Shown: positions 1 to 8,439 of the stretch, piece after piece | How positions within the stretch are numbered: position 1 is the first letter of the stretch | Layout: every line of letters begins with the position of its first letter | Source of the DNA: Bilifractor sp002394235 | GTDB lineage: Bacteria; Bacillota; Clostridia; Lachnospirales; Lachnospiraceae | DNA: 64,000 nucleotides | Assembly (NCBI RefSeq): GCF_052118845.1 | Contig: NZ_JBQKGJ010000006.1 | Span: 95,817-159,816, forward strand | Direction of reading: 5' to 3' | Notes under the pieces: model-generated | Seen by the model: the letters and a program-made list of their open reading frames with translations, nothing else | Databases searched by the model: none | Told to the model about the DNA's origin: nothing | Made by a program: the position numbers and the translations under genes

Positions 1-1
1 A

Positions 2-3001
2 GATGGTGCCGCCGGTCGCGTGGAAGGCTCCCGACGCGGTGTGATGCAGGAGAGCAGCCGCGGTGGACGCCCTGTCGGCAACCGTGCGTCTGCCGGAACT
101 CCCATTGTGAAGGTGCCGAGACCGCATCCGGTTATCCGGACCGAGGAGGCTCCGAAACCTGCTCCGGCGGAAACAAAGAAGAGTGCTGTCAGAAACACTC
201 CTGTGACAGAGGCGGCAAAGCCGGAAGCAGCTGCTGAGACTATCGGAGCTGAGACGGCTTCTGCTAAGCCGGCTGCTGCGGAATCAGCAAAGATCAATTC
301 ATCCGCTGCGGGAATGGCGGAAAAGAGCTCTTCGGCGGGCACGGCTACAGAAATGAAAGTGTCGAATGGAAAGAACGGGGCATCACAGAGTGAGGCAACG
401 GCAGCTGAGAAGAGTGAGCATGAGACAGCATCTCAGGAGAGACCGGCTGCCGGAACAGCATCTGCTGCCGCTGGCGAGAGTTCGGAACGGCAGAACCAGG
501 ACATCAGAAACGATGCGGACCGGAATGGCGGCGGCCAGAGCAGAAGCTATGGAGACCGCACCAACGGCCAGGGCAGAAGCTATGGAGACCGCAATAACGG
601 CCAGGGCAGAGGCTATGGAGACCGCAATAACGGCCAGGGCAGAAGCTATGGAGACCGCAATAACGGCGGCCAGGGCAGAAGCTATGGAGACCGCAATAAC
701 GGCGGCCAGGGCAGAAGCTACGGGGACCGCAATAACGGCGGTCAGGGCAGAAGCTACGGAGACCGCAATAACAGCGGCCAGGGCAGAAGCTACGGAGACC
801 GCAATAACGGCGGTCAGGGCAGAAGCTACGGAGACCGCAATAATGGCGGTCAGGGCAGAAGCTATGGAGACCGCAATAACGGCGGTCAGGGCAGAAGACC
901 GTTTGGCGACCGCAACAACCGTCCGGGATTCGGAGGAAGCAGACCTGGTTTTGGAGGAAACAGACCTGGGTTCGGCGGTAAGGACGCAGAAGAGGGAAAT
1001 CGTTTCCCGGGACACTCCAGAGGACAGCACAGTGATCACAAGGTCGGTCAGGGCGCTGCGATGGATATGGGGCTCAAGAAGCCGTCGAGAGATGGTGCCG
1101 GACACAATAAGGATAAAGACAAGAACAAGAATGATCTTCGCGGCAACAAATACACGAGCGACAGAGGAAATGGACGCAACAACAGACATCTGATCCCGAA
1201 GGCACTGCAGAGACCGGTGCATAAGAAAGAGGAGAAGAAGGAAGAAAAGGTGACAGAAATCAAGATCCCGGAGAAAGTTACCATCCGCGAGCTTGCGGAT
1301 AAGATGAAGATGCAGCCCTCCGTCATCGTTAAAGATCTCTTCATGAAGGGTGAGATGTATACCGTTAACCAGGAGGTCGATTACGAAAAGGCAGAGGAGA
1401 TTGCGATGACATATGATATTCTCTGTGAGCCGGAAGAGAAGGTGGATGTCATTGCCGAGATGCTGAAAGAGGATGAAGAGGATGAAAGCAAGATGATTCC
1501 CCGTCCTCCGGTAGTCTGTGTCATGGGACATGTCGATCATGGTAAAACATCTCTGCTCGATGCGATCCGCCACGCACATGTGACTTCAAAGGAAGCCGGC
1601 GGAATCACACAGAATATCGGCGCATATGTCGTTAATATCAACAACAAGAAGATCACCTTCCTGGATACGCCGGGCCATGAAGCGTTTACGGCGATGCGGC
1701 TTCGTGGAGCTCAGTCCACGGATATCGCGGTACTTGTCGTGGCGGCGGATGACGGTGTTATGCCGCAGACCATCGAAGCAATCAACCACGCGAAGGCTGC
1801 CGGCGTTGAAATTATCGTTGCGATAAACAAGATCGACAAGCCGGGAGCAAATGTCGACCGGGTAAAACAGGAACTCACAGAGTATGGACTGATTGCAAGT
1901 GACTGGGGCGGTCAGACGGAGATGGTCGAGGTTTCCGCGAAGACCGGAGTTGGTCTTGATGATCTTCTGGAGACAATTCTCCTTACGGCGGATATCATGG
2001 AACTGAAGGCGAATCCGGACCGTCTCGCGAGAGGTCTGGTACTTGAGGCGAAGCTGGATAAGGGCAAGGGACCGGTAGCGAACCTTCTCGTTCAGAAGGG
2101 AACCCTTCATGTCGGCGATTATATTGCCTGCGGCGCATGCTCGGGAAAAGTCCGTGCTATGACGGATGAGAACGGAAAACGTGTAAAAACAGCAGGCCCG
2201 TCCACCCCGGTTGAGGTGCAGGGACTTGACGGTGTTCCGGATGCGGGCGAGACGCTGGTAGCTATGGAGACAGACAAGGAGGCGAAGAATTTTGCCGCAA
2301 CCTTTACCGCCGAGCACAAGAATCAGCTTCTGGAGGAGACCAAGTCCAGGATGTCTCTGGATGATCTCTTCAGCCAGATTCAGGACGGCTCTGTCAAGGA
2401 GCTTGAGCTTGTTATCAAGGCGGATGTACAGGGATCGGTAGAGGCTATTCGTCAGTCCCTGCTCAAGCTTTCCAACGATGAAGTAGTTGTAAAGATCATT
2501 CACGCCGGAGTCGGCGCGATCAATGAGTCTGATGTCACACTTGCGGCGGCATCAAACGCGATCGTGATTGGATTTAATGTTCGTCCGGACGCTAACGCGA
2601 AAGCCCTGGCAGAACAGGAAAAAGTAGATGTGCGTCTGTATAAGGTAATCTATCAGGCAATTGATGATATCGAAGCAGCGATGAAGGGAATGCTGGAGCC
2701 GATTTACGAGGAGAAGGTCATCGGTCATGCCGAGGTACGCCAGCTCTTCAAGGCATCCGGAGTCGGAACCATTGCCGGAAGTTATGTCCTCGATGGAATC
2801 GTACAGAGAGGGTGCAAGGTTCGCATCAGCCGCGGAGACAAGCAGATTTTCGAGGGAGACCTCGCAAGTCTGAAGCGTTTCAAGGACGATGTCAAGGAAG
2901 TCAAGGCCGGCTATGAGTGCGGTCTGGTGTTTGACGGCTTCAATGAGGTCAGGGAAGGCGACCAGGTTGAGGCATATGCTATGGTCGAGGTGCCGCGTTG
3001 A
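2..3001 (+). CDS. infB: Translation initiation factor IF-2 (5' end outside window)
   Basis: IF-2 is the GTPase that places initiator tRNA on the 30S subunit and promotes subunit joining. The frame is open from base 2 and the usual N-terminal IF2_N domain start is absent, so the gene begins upstream; the GTG at 20 is not a convincing start. About 160 residues of Ala/Glu/Lys-rich linker precede a Gly/Arg-rich repeat block, then a Lys-rich stretch, a second IF2_N-like helical segment (about 1240-1440), and the G domain. GHVDHGKT (1526-1549) is the P-loop, followed by DTPGHE, NKID and SAK motifs and the C-terminal IF-2 domains. The stop TGA overlaps the TTG start of rbfA, indicating translational coupling. 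The factor itself is certain; the unusual part is the repetitive linker. Confidence 0.97.
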   Translation, partial: DGAAGRVEGSRRGVMQESSRGGRPVGNRASAGTPIVKVPRPHPVIRTEEAPKPAPAETKKSAVRNTPVTEAAKPEAAAETIGAETASAKPAAAESAKINSSAAGMAEKSSSAGTATEMKVSNGKNGASQSEATAAEKSEHETASQERPAAGTASAAAGESSERQNQDIRNDADRNGGGQSRSYGDRTNGQGRSYGDRNNGQGRGYGDRNNGQGRSYGDRNNGGQGRSYGDRNNGGQGRSYGDRNNGGQGRSYGDRNNSGQGRSYGDRNNGGQGRSYGDRNNGGQGRSYGDRNNGGQGRRPFGDRNNRPGFGGSRPGFGGNRPGFGGKDAEEGNRFPGHSRGQHSDHKVGQGAAMDMGLKKPSRDGAGHNKDKDKNKNDLRGNKYTSDRGNGRNNRHLIPKALQRPVHKKEEKKEEKVTEIKIPEKVTIRELADKMKMQPSVIVKDLFMKGEMYTVNQEVDYEKAEEIAMTYDILCEPEEKVDVIAEMLKEDEEDESKMIPRPPVVCVMGHVDHGKTSLLDAIRHAHVTSKEAGGITQNIGAYVVNINNKKITFLDTPGHEAFTAMRLRGAQSTDIAVLVVAADDGVMPQTIEAINHAKAAGVEIIVAINKIDKPGANVDRVKQELTEYGLIASDWGGQTEMVEVSAKTGVGLDDLLETILLTADIMELKANPDRLARGLVLEAKLDKGKGPVANLLVQKGTLHVGDYIACGACSGKVRAMTDENGKRVKTAGPSTPVEVQGLDGVPDAGETLVAMETDKEAKNFAATFTAEHKNQLLEETKSRMSLDDLFSQIQDGSVKELELVIKADVQGSVEAIRQSLLKLSNDEVVVKIIHAGVGAINESDVTLAAASNAIVIGFNVRPDANAKALAEQEKVDVRLYKVIYQAIDDIEAAMKGMLEPIYEEKVIGHAEVRQLFKASGVGTIAGSYVLDGIVQRGCKVRISRGDKQIFEGDLASLKRFKDDVKEVKAGYECGLVFDGFNEVREGDQVEAYAMVEVPR
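533..918 (+). repeat. In-frame 33/36-bp tandem repeats inside infB
   Basis: About eleven tandem units of 33 or 36 bases encode the peptide unit QGRSYGDRNNG(G). One unit has GYGDR, one has NNSG, and the last becomes RRPFGDRNN, followed by three GFGG-type units. Unit length is always a multiple of three, so the frame is kept. Nucleotide identity between units is very high, differing mainly at third positions. This points to recent expansion by slippage or recombination. Confidence 0.95.
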
Positions 3002-3381
3002 GAAAAAACAGTGTCAAGAACATAAGAATTAATGAATCAGTAAAGGAAGAACTGAGCAATATCATCCGAAATGAAGTGAAAGATCCGCGGATCGCTCCGG
3101 TTGTTTCCGTTACGGAAGCTATCGTGGCGACAGACCTGAAAAACTGCAAGGTCATGATCAGCGTTCTGGGGGATGAGAAGGCGAAGGAGGATACGATGGA
3201 GGGACTGAGAAGTTCCTCCGGTTTCATCCGCCATATGCTTGCGGTGAATCTGAATCTGAGAAATACGCCTGAACTTCATTTTAAGCTCGACGAATCGATA
3301 GAATATGGTGTCGAGATGTCAAAACGGATTGATGAGGTCATGGAACAGGATCGAAGAGGAAAGCATGCAGAGGAAAATTGA
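2998..3381 (+). CDS. rbfA: Ribosome-binding factor A
   Basis: RbfA is a small KH-like protein that binds the 30S precursor and helps mature the 5' end of 16S rRNA. The 127-residue product has the family N-terminus (RINESVKEELSNII), the 'VKDPRI' segment and the C-terminal 'LHFKLDESIEYG' motif. The start is TTG, whose last two bases begin the TGA stop of infB (overlap TTGA), so translation is probably coupled. Its end overlaps nrnA. The order infB-rbfA-nrnA-truB-ribF is typical of Firmicutes and supports the call. Confidence 0.95.
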   Translation: MRKNSVKNIRINESVKEELSNIIRNEVKDPRIAPVVSVTEAIVATDLKNCKVMISVLGDEKAKEDTMEGLRSSSGFIRHMLAVNLNLRNTPELHFKLDESIEYGVEMSKRIDEVMEQDRRGKHAEEN

Positions 3382-4315
3382 GGAATTTTTAAAAGATGTA
3401 AATACAGTCGCGATTGCGGGACACGTTAACCCGGATGGCGACTGCGTCGGGTCGTGCATGGGTATGTACCTGTATTTGCGTGATAATTATCCGGAGATCA
3501 GCGCGGACGTATATCTCGAAAAGCCCCGCAGTTCCTTTGACATGATCGAGGATATTGACAAGGCGAGACAGGTCTGCTCTGCAATCCGGTATGATTTGCT
3601 GATTCTTCTGGATATCAGCAGTCAGGACAGGATCGGTGTTGCCGGAGCTCTGCTGAAGACTGCAGACCGCGTTCTCTGTCTGGATCACCACAAGACGAAC
3701 CGTGACCACTACACCTGGTTGTTTAATTATCCGGATCTCAGCTCCACCTGTGAGGTTGTCTGGAATTTTCTGGATCCGGAGAAAATCGGGGAGAAGTGCG
3801 CAGAGGCATTGTACATGGGCATTGTTCATGACACAGGGGTTTTCCAGTACTCCTGTACGTCACCCCGCACGATGCGAATCGCCGCGTCTCTGATGGAGAA
3901 GGGAATCCCGTTCAGCAGAATTGTAGACAGTACATATTATGAGAAAACCTTTATTCAGAATCAACTCCTCGGAAGAGCGCTTATGGAAAGCTTCCTTATG
4001 TTTGGCGGGAAAATGATTGTCTCCTGCATCCGCAAGAAAGACATGGACTTCTACAATGTCTTGCCGGCGGACATGGACGGAATCGTGAGCCAGATGAGAA
4101 ACACGGCGGGCGTAGAGGTTTCTGTTTTCATGTATGAGCTGGAAACCGGAAAATGGAAGGTTTCTCTGCGCTCCGTAGATAAAGTGGATGTGAGTGTTGT
4201 TGCGCAGATTTACGGCGGCGGCGGGCATGCGCGCGCGGCAGGCGTGACGATGCAGGGATCCTGTTACGATGTTGTCAATAATCTGACCTTGTATCTGGAA
4301 AAAGAACTCGTCTGA
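3365..4315 (+). CDS. nrnA: DHH-family oligoribonuclease / pAp phosphatase
   Basis: NrnA degrades short RNA oligomers and dephosphorylates 3'-phosphoadenosine 5'-phosphate. The DHH domain shows HVNPDGDCVGS near the N-terminus and LDHHKTN in the middle; the DHHA1 domain ends with the GGGGHARAAG motif. I choose ATG 3365, giving 316 residues, because AGAGGA lies just upstream and the protein then begins as the family does (MQRKIEEFLK). The open frame extends upstream inside rbfA, but that part has no family similarity I recognise. The start overlaps the last 17 bases of rbfA, as expected in a tight operon. Confidence 0.92.
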   Translation: MQRKIEEFLKDVNTVAIAGHVNPDGDCVGSCMGMYLYLRDNYPEISADVYLEKPRSSFDMIEDIDKARQVCSAIRYDLLILLDISSQDRIGVAGALLKTADRVLCLDHHKTNRDHYTWLFNYPDLSSTCEVVWNFLDPEKIGEKCAEALYMGIVHDTGVFQYSCTSPRTMRIAASLMEKGIPFSRIVDSTYYEKTFIQNQLLGRALMESFLMFGGKMIVSCIRKKDMDFYNVLPADMDGIVSQMRNTAGVEVSVFMYELETGKWKVSLRSVDKVDVSVVAQIYGGGGHARAAGVTMQGSCYDVVNNLTLYLEKELV

Positions 4316-4330
4316 CCGGTCGGACGGACT

Positions 4331-4430
4331 GGACATCAGCAGAGAAAACATCTGTTCGATCAAACAGATTGGACATCAGCAGAGAAAACATCTGTTCGAT
4401 CGAACGGGTTGGACATCAGCAGGGAGAACA
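4331..4430 (+). repeat. 40-bp tandem repeat carrying the truB ribosome-binding site
   Basis: Two complete 40-base units (4331-4370, 4371-4410) and the first half of a third (4411-4430) fill the nrnA-truB gap. Each unit starts GGACATCAGCAG. In the partial third copy, GGGAGAACA leads straight into the truB ATG and is its ribosome-binding site. The upstream copies have the weaker AGAGAAAACA at the same place and no start codon. Confidence 0.9.
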
Positions 4431-5450
4431 ATGAAAAACGGAGTCATTAACATATACAAGGAGAAGGGCTATACCTCCTTCGATGTTGTCGCGAAGCTCA
4501 GAGGCATCCTGCATCAGAGGAAGATCGGTCATACGGGTACGTTGGATCCGGACGCTGAAGGCGTCCTTCCGGTCTGTGTGGGAAAGGCCACTGGCCTCGT
4601 GGAGCTTCTGACCGATGAGACGAAGACATATGAGGCAGTGCTTTTGCTTGGAAAGGACACCGACACGCAGGATATCAGCGGAGAGGTACTGTCCGAGCAT
4701 GCGGTGACCTGCGATAAGAAGGATCTGGAGAATTGCCTCAAATCCTTTGAGGGCGCACAGATGCAGATTCCGCCGATGTACTCCGCTCTGAAGGTTAATG
4801 GGAGGAAGCTGTACGAGCTTGCCAGAGAGGGAAAGACGGTGGAGAGAAAGGCCCGGCCGGTTCATTTCTATGAAATCCATCTGCTTTCCTGCAATCTGCC
4901 GAGAGCGGTTATCCGTGTAACCTGCTCGAAGGGCACCTATATCCGGACGCTCTGCCATGACATCGGGGAAAGGCTGGGCTGCGGAGGCTGCATGGAAGCA
5001 CTCACCCGGGTCCGCGTCGGACAGTTTCACATTGAGGATTCGCTTCGCCTTTCCGAGGTCGCCCGGCTGACCGGAGAGGGGAGATGGAAGGATATCCTGA
5101 TTCCGGTATACCGGCTGTTTGATTATCCTTTGATCCGCACTTCAGGTGAGGCAGACCGGCTTGCGCATAACGGCAACCGGATCCCCGAAGAGGGATACCG
5201 CGTGATACAGGACAAGGACCTGGTTTCGGAGGATGGAGTCCGTGTTGTAGATGACAGGGACGGGCATCCGGAGACCGGATTTCAGGTCGGGAGAGCTACA
5301 GGTCAGTCCGCAGAAGAGAAACGGCGGGTGAGGCTTTTTGATTCTGAAGGCGTTTTTATCGGAATTTATGAATCTGCGGCACCTGGCGGTTTACTGAAGC
5401 CGGTCAGGATGTTCTATGACCCGGATGATGAATGCAGAGTTAAAATTTGA
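4431..5450 (+). CDS. truB: tRNA pseudouridine(55) synthase TruB
   Basis: TruB converts U55 of the T loop of tRNAs to pseudouridine. The N-terminus carries the family motif KIGHTGTLDPDAEGVL with the catalytic aspartate at residue 39. KTYEAVLLLG and a later 'CSKGTYIRTLCHDIG' segment complete the catalytic domain. At 339 residues it is longer than many TruB proteins: after about residue 235 there is a C-terminal extension with repeated Glu/Asp-Gly segments that resembles a degenerate PUA-type tail. The ATG is preceded by GGGAG supplied by a 40-bp repeat. ribF starts 12 bases after the stop. Confidence 0.95.
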   Translation: MKNGVINIYKEKGYTSFDVVAKLRGILHQRKIGHTGTLDPDAEGVLPVCVGKATGLVELLTDETKTYEAVLLLGKDTDTQDISGEVLSEHAVTCDKKDLENCLKSFEGAQMQIPPMYSALKVNGRKLYELAREGKTVERKARPVHFYEIHLLSCNLPRAVIRVTCSKGTYIRTLCHDIGERLGCGGCMEALTRVRVGQFHIEDSLRLSEVARLTGEGRWKDILIPVYRLFDYPLIRTSGEADRLAHNGNRIPEEGYRVIQDKDLVSEDGVRVVDDRDGHPETGFQVGRATGQSAEEKRRVRLFDSEGVFIGIYESAAPGGLLKPVRMFYDPDDECRVKI

Positions 5451-5462
5451 GGAGCGTCAGCT

Positions 5463-6389
5463 TTGGAATATATACAGGAAGTGGAAAAATATACCGGCGC
5501 AGAGCGCTGCGTCATTACGCTTGGAAAATTTGACGGCGTTCATAAGGGCCACCGGAAGCTGATCGCCCGGGTAAAGGAAATTGCCCGCGCGCACGGATGG
5601 AAGACTGCTGTCTTTACCTTTCAGGTGTCGCCCCAGGTATGCATGGGAGCACGCCGGCCGAAGATGCTGATGACAAATGAAGAGCGAAGGGAGATCCTCA
5701 GGGAGCTGGATGTGGATCTTTTGTTTGAGTGCAGGTTTACAGAAAGAATGCGCAGCATGGATCCGGAGGATTTTGTCCGTGAGATTCTGCTGGACAGGCT
5801 TCATGTGTCGGCAGTCGTCATGGGAACGGACTTCCATTTCGGGAAAGACCGGAAGGGAGATTCGGAACTGATGAAGCAGATGGGAGAGAAGTACGGATTC
5901 CTGGTAGAGGTGCTTCCGAAGGAGAAATATCACGGCAAGGAGATCAGCAGCAGCTATATTCGGGAGGAACTGGCGCTGGGCCATATGGAGAAAATCACCA
6001 GGCTGCTCGGACAGCCATACTTCATCACGGGAAAGATTGTGCATGGCAGACATCTCGGACATTCCCTCGGATTTCCCACCATCAATCAGATTCCGGATCC
6101 TGTAAAGATGACTCCTCCCCGAGGCGTCTACTATTCCAGAACCCTGGTGGCTGGCAGGTGGTATCAGGGAATCTCAAACATCGGAATCAAGCCGACTGTC
6201 GGCGGCACAGCGGTCGGACTGGAGACATATCTGTTTGACTGTACATTGGATCTGTACGGCCAGGAAGCTAGAGTAGAGCTCCTGTCCTTCCGGAGACCGG
6301 AAGAAAAATTTTCGGACATCAATGAGCTGAAGGAGCAGATGGACCGCGATATCCAGGCGGCAGACAACTATTTTTCCAGAGAAGAATGA
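5463..6389 (+). CDS. ribF: Bifunctional riboflavin kinase / FAD synthetase
   Basis: The enzyme phosphorylates riboflavin to FMN and adenylylates FMN to FAD. The N-terminal FAD synthetase domain has LGKFDGVHKGH (about residues 20-30) and the ISSSYIRE segment. The C-terminal riboflavin kinase domain has HGRHLGHSLGFPTIN and PPRGVYYS. TTG at 5463 is taken as the start because GAGGAG lies 7-8 bases upstream and the 308-residue product then matches normal family length. It is the last gene of the infB operon here. A short tandem repeat begins at its very 3' end. Confidence 0.95.
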   Translation: MEYIQEVEKYTGAERCVITLGKFDGVHKGHRKLIARVKEIARAHGWKTAVFTFQVSPQVCMGARRPKMLMTNEERREILRELDVDLLFECRFTERMRSMDPEDFVREILLDRLHVSAVVMGTDFHFGKDRKGDSELMKQMGEKYGFLVEVLPKEKYHGKEISSSYIREELALGHMEKITRLLGQPYFITGKIVHGRHLGHSLGFPTINQIPDPVKMTPPRGVYYSRTLVAGRWYQGISNIGIKPTVGGTAVGLETYLFDCTLDLYGQEARVELLSFRRPEEKFSDINELKEQMDRDIQAADNYFSREE

Positions 6390-6485
6390 AAATCGCCAGG
6401 AGAATAAAATCACCAGGAGAATAAAATCACCAGGAGAATAAAATCACCAGGAGAATAAAATCACCAGAAGAATAAAAATCACCGC
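6384..6485 (+). repeat. 17-bp tandem repeat at the 3' end of ribF
   Basis: About six copies of GAATAAAATCACCAGGA run from the last codons of ribF into the intergenic region. The first copy has an extra G and spans the ribF TGA. The remainder of the 352-base gap to yerC (6486-6741) holds a promoter and an inverted repeat listed separately. I see no gene in it. Confidence 0.9.
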
Positions 6486-6621
6486 GCGCTGAAAATATGC
6501 AATCGCGGTCACACCGGTTGCGTTGAAACAGCGAAACAGATTCCTGCCCCAGGATTTTCTCAATTTTTTTCAGGGCAGCCGTTATCAGGCTTTGTATGCG
6601 CCTTGCGAAAAGGAGCTGTTC

Positions 6622-6650
6622 TTGACTGCGGTACACTAAAGTGGTAACAT
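6622..6650 (+). promoter_or_regulatory. Sigma-A-like promoter upstream of yerC
   Basis: TTGACT (6622-6627) and TAACAT (6645-6650) are separated by 17 bases. The leader that follows contains an inverted repeat and then the yerC ribosome-binding site. Confidence 0.5.
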
Positions 6651-6667
6651 GATTTTAGCAGTCACTT

Positions 6668-6693
6668 TGATACTGTGAAATTGTGAAGTATCA
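6668..6693. promoter_or_regulatory. Inverted repeat, possible operator of yerC
   Basis: TGATACT (6668-6674) and AGTATCA (6687-6693) form a perfect 7-base inverted repeat with a 12-base spacer, just downstream of the predicted promoter. Because yerC encodes a TrpR-like DNA-binding protein, autoregulation is plausible but not shown. Confidence 0.4.
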
Positions 6694-6741
6694 GAGATAC
6701 ATTGGTTTCGTGACGAAATAATAATTTTGGGAGCAGAGAAA

Positions 6742-7068
6742 ATGAGCAAAGATATTCATACGGAAGAGGTGGATCAGCTGTTTCAGGCCATTCTGACGCT
6801 GCATACGCTGGATGAATGCTACACCTTCTTTGAGGATGCGTGCACGATCAATGAAATCCTTTCCCTCTCACAGCGCTTTGAGGTCGCAAAGATGCTGAGA
6901 GAGAAGAAGACGTATCTCGACATTTCCAGAAAAACGGGCGCCTCGACGGCAACAATCAGCCGTGTGAACCGTTCACTGATCTATGGAAATGACGGTTATG
7001 AGATGGTTTTGAAGAGAATGGGAATCGAAAAGCCGGCGGATTCGGAAGAAGCCGGTGGAGAAAGCTGA
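6742..7068 (+). CDS. yerC: YerC/YecD family TrpR-related protein
   Basis: This is a small helix-turn-helix protein of the TrpR-like YerC/YecD family, whose regulated genes are generally not established. The product is 108 residues. The segment 'LSQRFEVAKMLREKKTYLDISRKTGASTATISRVNR' (cited in two parts: recognition region LDISRKTGASTATISRVNR) is the DNA-binding helix-turn-helix. I choose ATG 6742 because GGGAGC lies 7 bases upstream; an in-frame TTG at 6727 is possible. The gene is monocistronic, with a promoter and operator-like repeat before it and a strong terminator after it. Confidence 0.85.
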   Translation: MSKDIHTEEVDQLFQAILTLHTLDECYTFFEDACTINEILSLSQRFEVAKMLREKKTYLDISRKTGASTATISRVNRSLIYGNDGYEMVLKRMGIEKPADSEEAGGES

Positions 7069-7098
7069 CAAATATCCAGAACGCACGTACAAAGAAGT

Positions 7099-7146
7099 AC
7101 CGGGTACCGATCCATGATGAAGAGGATCAGTACCCGGTCTTCTTTT
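7099..7146 (+). terminator. Rho-independent terminator after yerC
   Basis: A 15-base stem (7099-7113 with 7124-7138, one mismatch) with a 10-base loop is followed by CTTCTTTTA. The convergent eamA gene ends at 7322. The gap between contains a smaller hairpin (CCGCATG/CATGCGG, 7234-7256 region) without a T tract. Confidence 0.85.
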
Positions 7147-7321
7147 ATGCCATCCGATAGCGCAGTGCCAGATCTGAGGCAGTGCTCATGATCTGACGTA
7201 GTGTCTATCATTGGAAGACGGTGATTTTCCGCATGCGATAATAACCACCATGCGGATACATTGTTCGACAAATTGTACAAGCTACGGCTTACATCGTGCC
7301 GGGGCTCTCACAATTCTACAG

Positions 7322-8299
7322 TTATTTATGAAGCTCCCGGATGGAAGGAAGCTGAGCTAGAATGACCCCGGTGAATACGAAGACACATCCGGTCAGTTCC
7401 TTCGGTGACATGGAATCGCCGAGGACGATCCAGCCGGATATGGCGGAGATGACCGATTCCAGGCTCATCAGAAGTGAGGCAAGTGTCGGATTGAGGCCCC
7501 GCTGTCCGATGATCTGAAGGGTGTAGGCTACTCCGGAGGAAAGAATTCCCGCATAGAGGATAGGCCAGATACACTGTGCGATGGAGGATATGTCAGGAGT
7601 CTCCAGAAGAAAGGCAGGGAACACAGAAAGTGTTCCGGATACCAGAAACTGAATACAGGAGAGCTGGATTCCGTTCACGCGTGGAATGAAATGGTCCACC
7701 GTCAGGATGTGCATGGCAAACATACAGGAAGAACACAGCGTAAGAAGATCACCGCGGTTCACGGAAAATCCTCCCCGGATACTGAGAAGATAGAATCCGA
7801 TGACAGCGAGGGCAACCGAAATCCAGACCAGAGGCGGACACTTTTTGTGCAGGAACAGCCCGAAGATCGGCACAAGAATAATGTACAGGGCAGTGATGAA
7901 CCCGCTCTTTCCTGCGGTTGTGTATTCGAGGCCTGCCTGCTGAAAGCCGCCTGCAAGAAAGAGAAGAATGCCGCACACGATGCCGCAGACACGGAGATCC
8001 CGGGTCCGTGATTTCTTCGGACGCATCCCGGGAATCGAAGCGCCGGTGTAGTTCGGAGCTAATGGATCTTTCTTTCCCACCAGAATTGCGACCGGAAGCA
8101 GAACGAAAGCGCCAACGTAGAATCTGCAGAAATTATAGGTGAAGGGCGAGATGCTCTTCGCGGCAATGCTCTGCGCCACAAAGGTGGTGCCCCAGATGAG
8201 CGCAGCCAGAAGGAGCAGCAGGGAGTGCCGTATTTTCAGGGAATCCCTGGTACGGCAAAGGGCGGCTCTTTTATTCCTTGACGGGGTATCTGATGACAT
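7322..8299 (-). CDS. EamA/DMT family transporter
   Basis: A predicted inner-membrane metabolite exporter of the drug/metabolite transporter superfamily. The 325-residue protein shows about ten hydrophobic segments arranged as two EamA repeats. The first begins with LLLLLAALIWGTTFVAQ, typical of the family. The second has 'GVAYTLQIIGQR' and 'PTLASLLMSLESVISAISG', the latter being the classic EamA-2 signature. It is convergent with yerC and divergent from hisH. The substrate cannot be inferred from sequence or from its histidine-gene neighbour. Confidence 0.88.
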   Translation of the reverse strand: MSSDTPSRNKRAALCRTRDSLKIRHSLLLLLAALIWGTTFVAQSIAAKSISPFTYNFCRFYVGAFVLLPVAILVGKKDPLAPNYTGASIPGMRPKKSRTRDLRVCGIVCGILLFLAGGFQQAGLEYTTAGKSGFITALYIILVPIFGLFLHKKCPPLVWISVALAVIGFYLLSIRGGFSVNRGDLLTLCSSCMFAMHILTVDHFIPRVNGIQLSCIQFLVSGTLSVFPAFLLETPDISSIAQCIWPILYAGILSSGVAYTLQIIGQRGLNPTLASLLMSLESVISAISGWIVLGDSMSPKELTGCVFVFTGVILAQLPSIRELHK

Positions 8300-8439
8300 A
8301 TGAAAACCTCTTGTATTCGTGAAAAAAATAAGTTACGATGTAATTTGTCCTGAAAGAAGGTCACGCAGCCGGCAGGAAAAGCCGGCCTGCGGCTGACAGA
8401 CTTAATCATCATAGCATCTGAAAATGGAGAATTCAAGGA

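Noticed and set aside
383..1579. Long open frames on both strands across the infB repeats
   Set aside because: They exist because 33/36-base repeats cannot introduce stops; the infB frame has all IF-2 motifs.
7234..7256. Terminator for the minus-strand EamA gene
   Set aside because: The CCGCATG/CATGCGG hairpin lacks a T tract in either direction.
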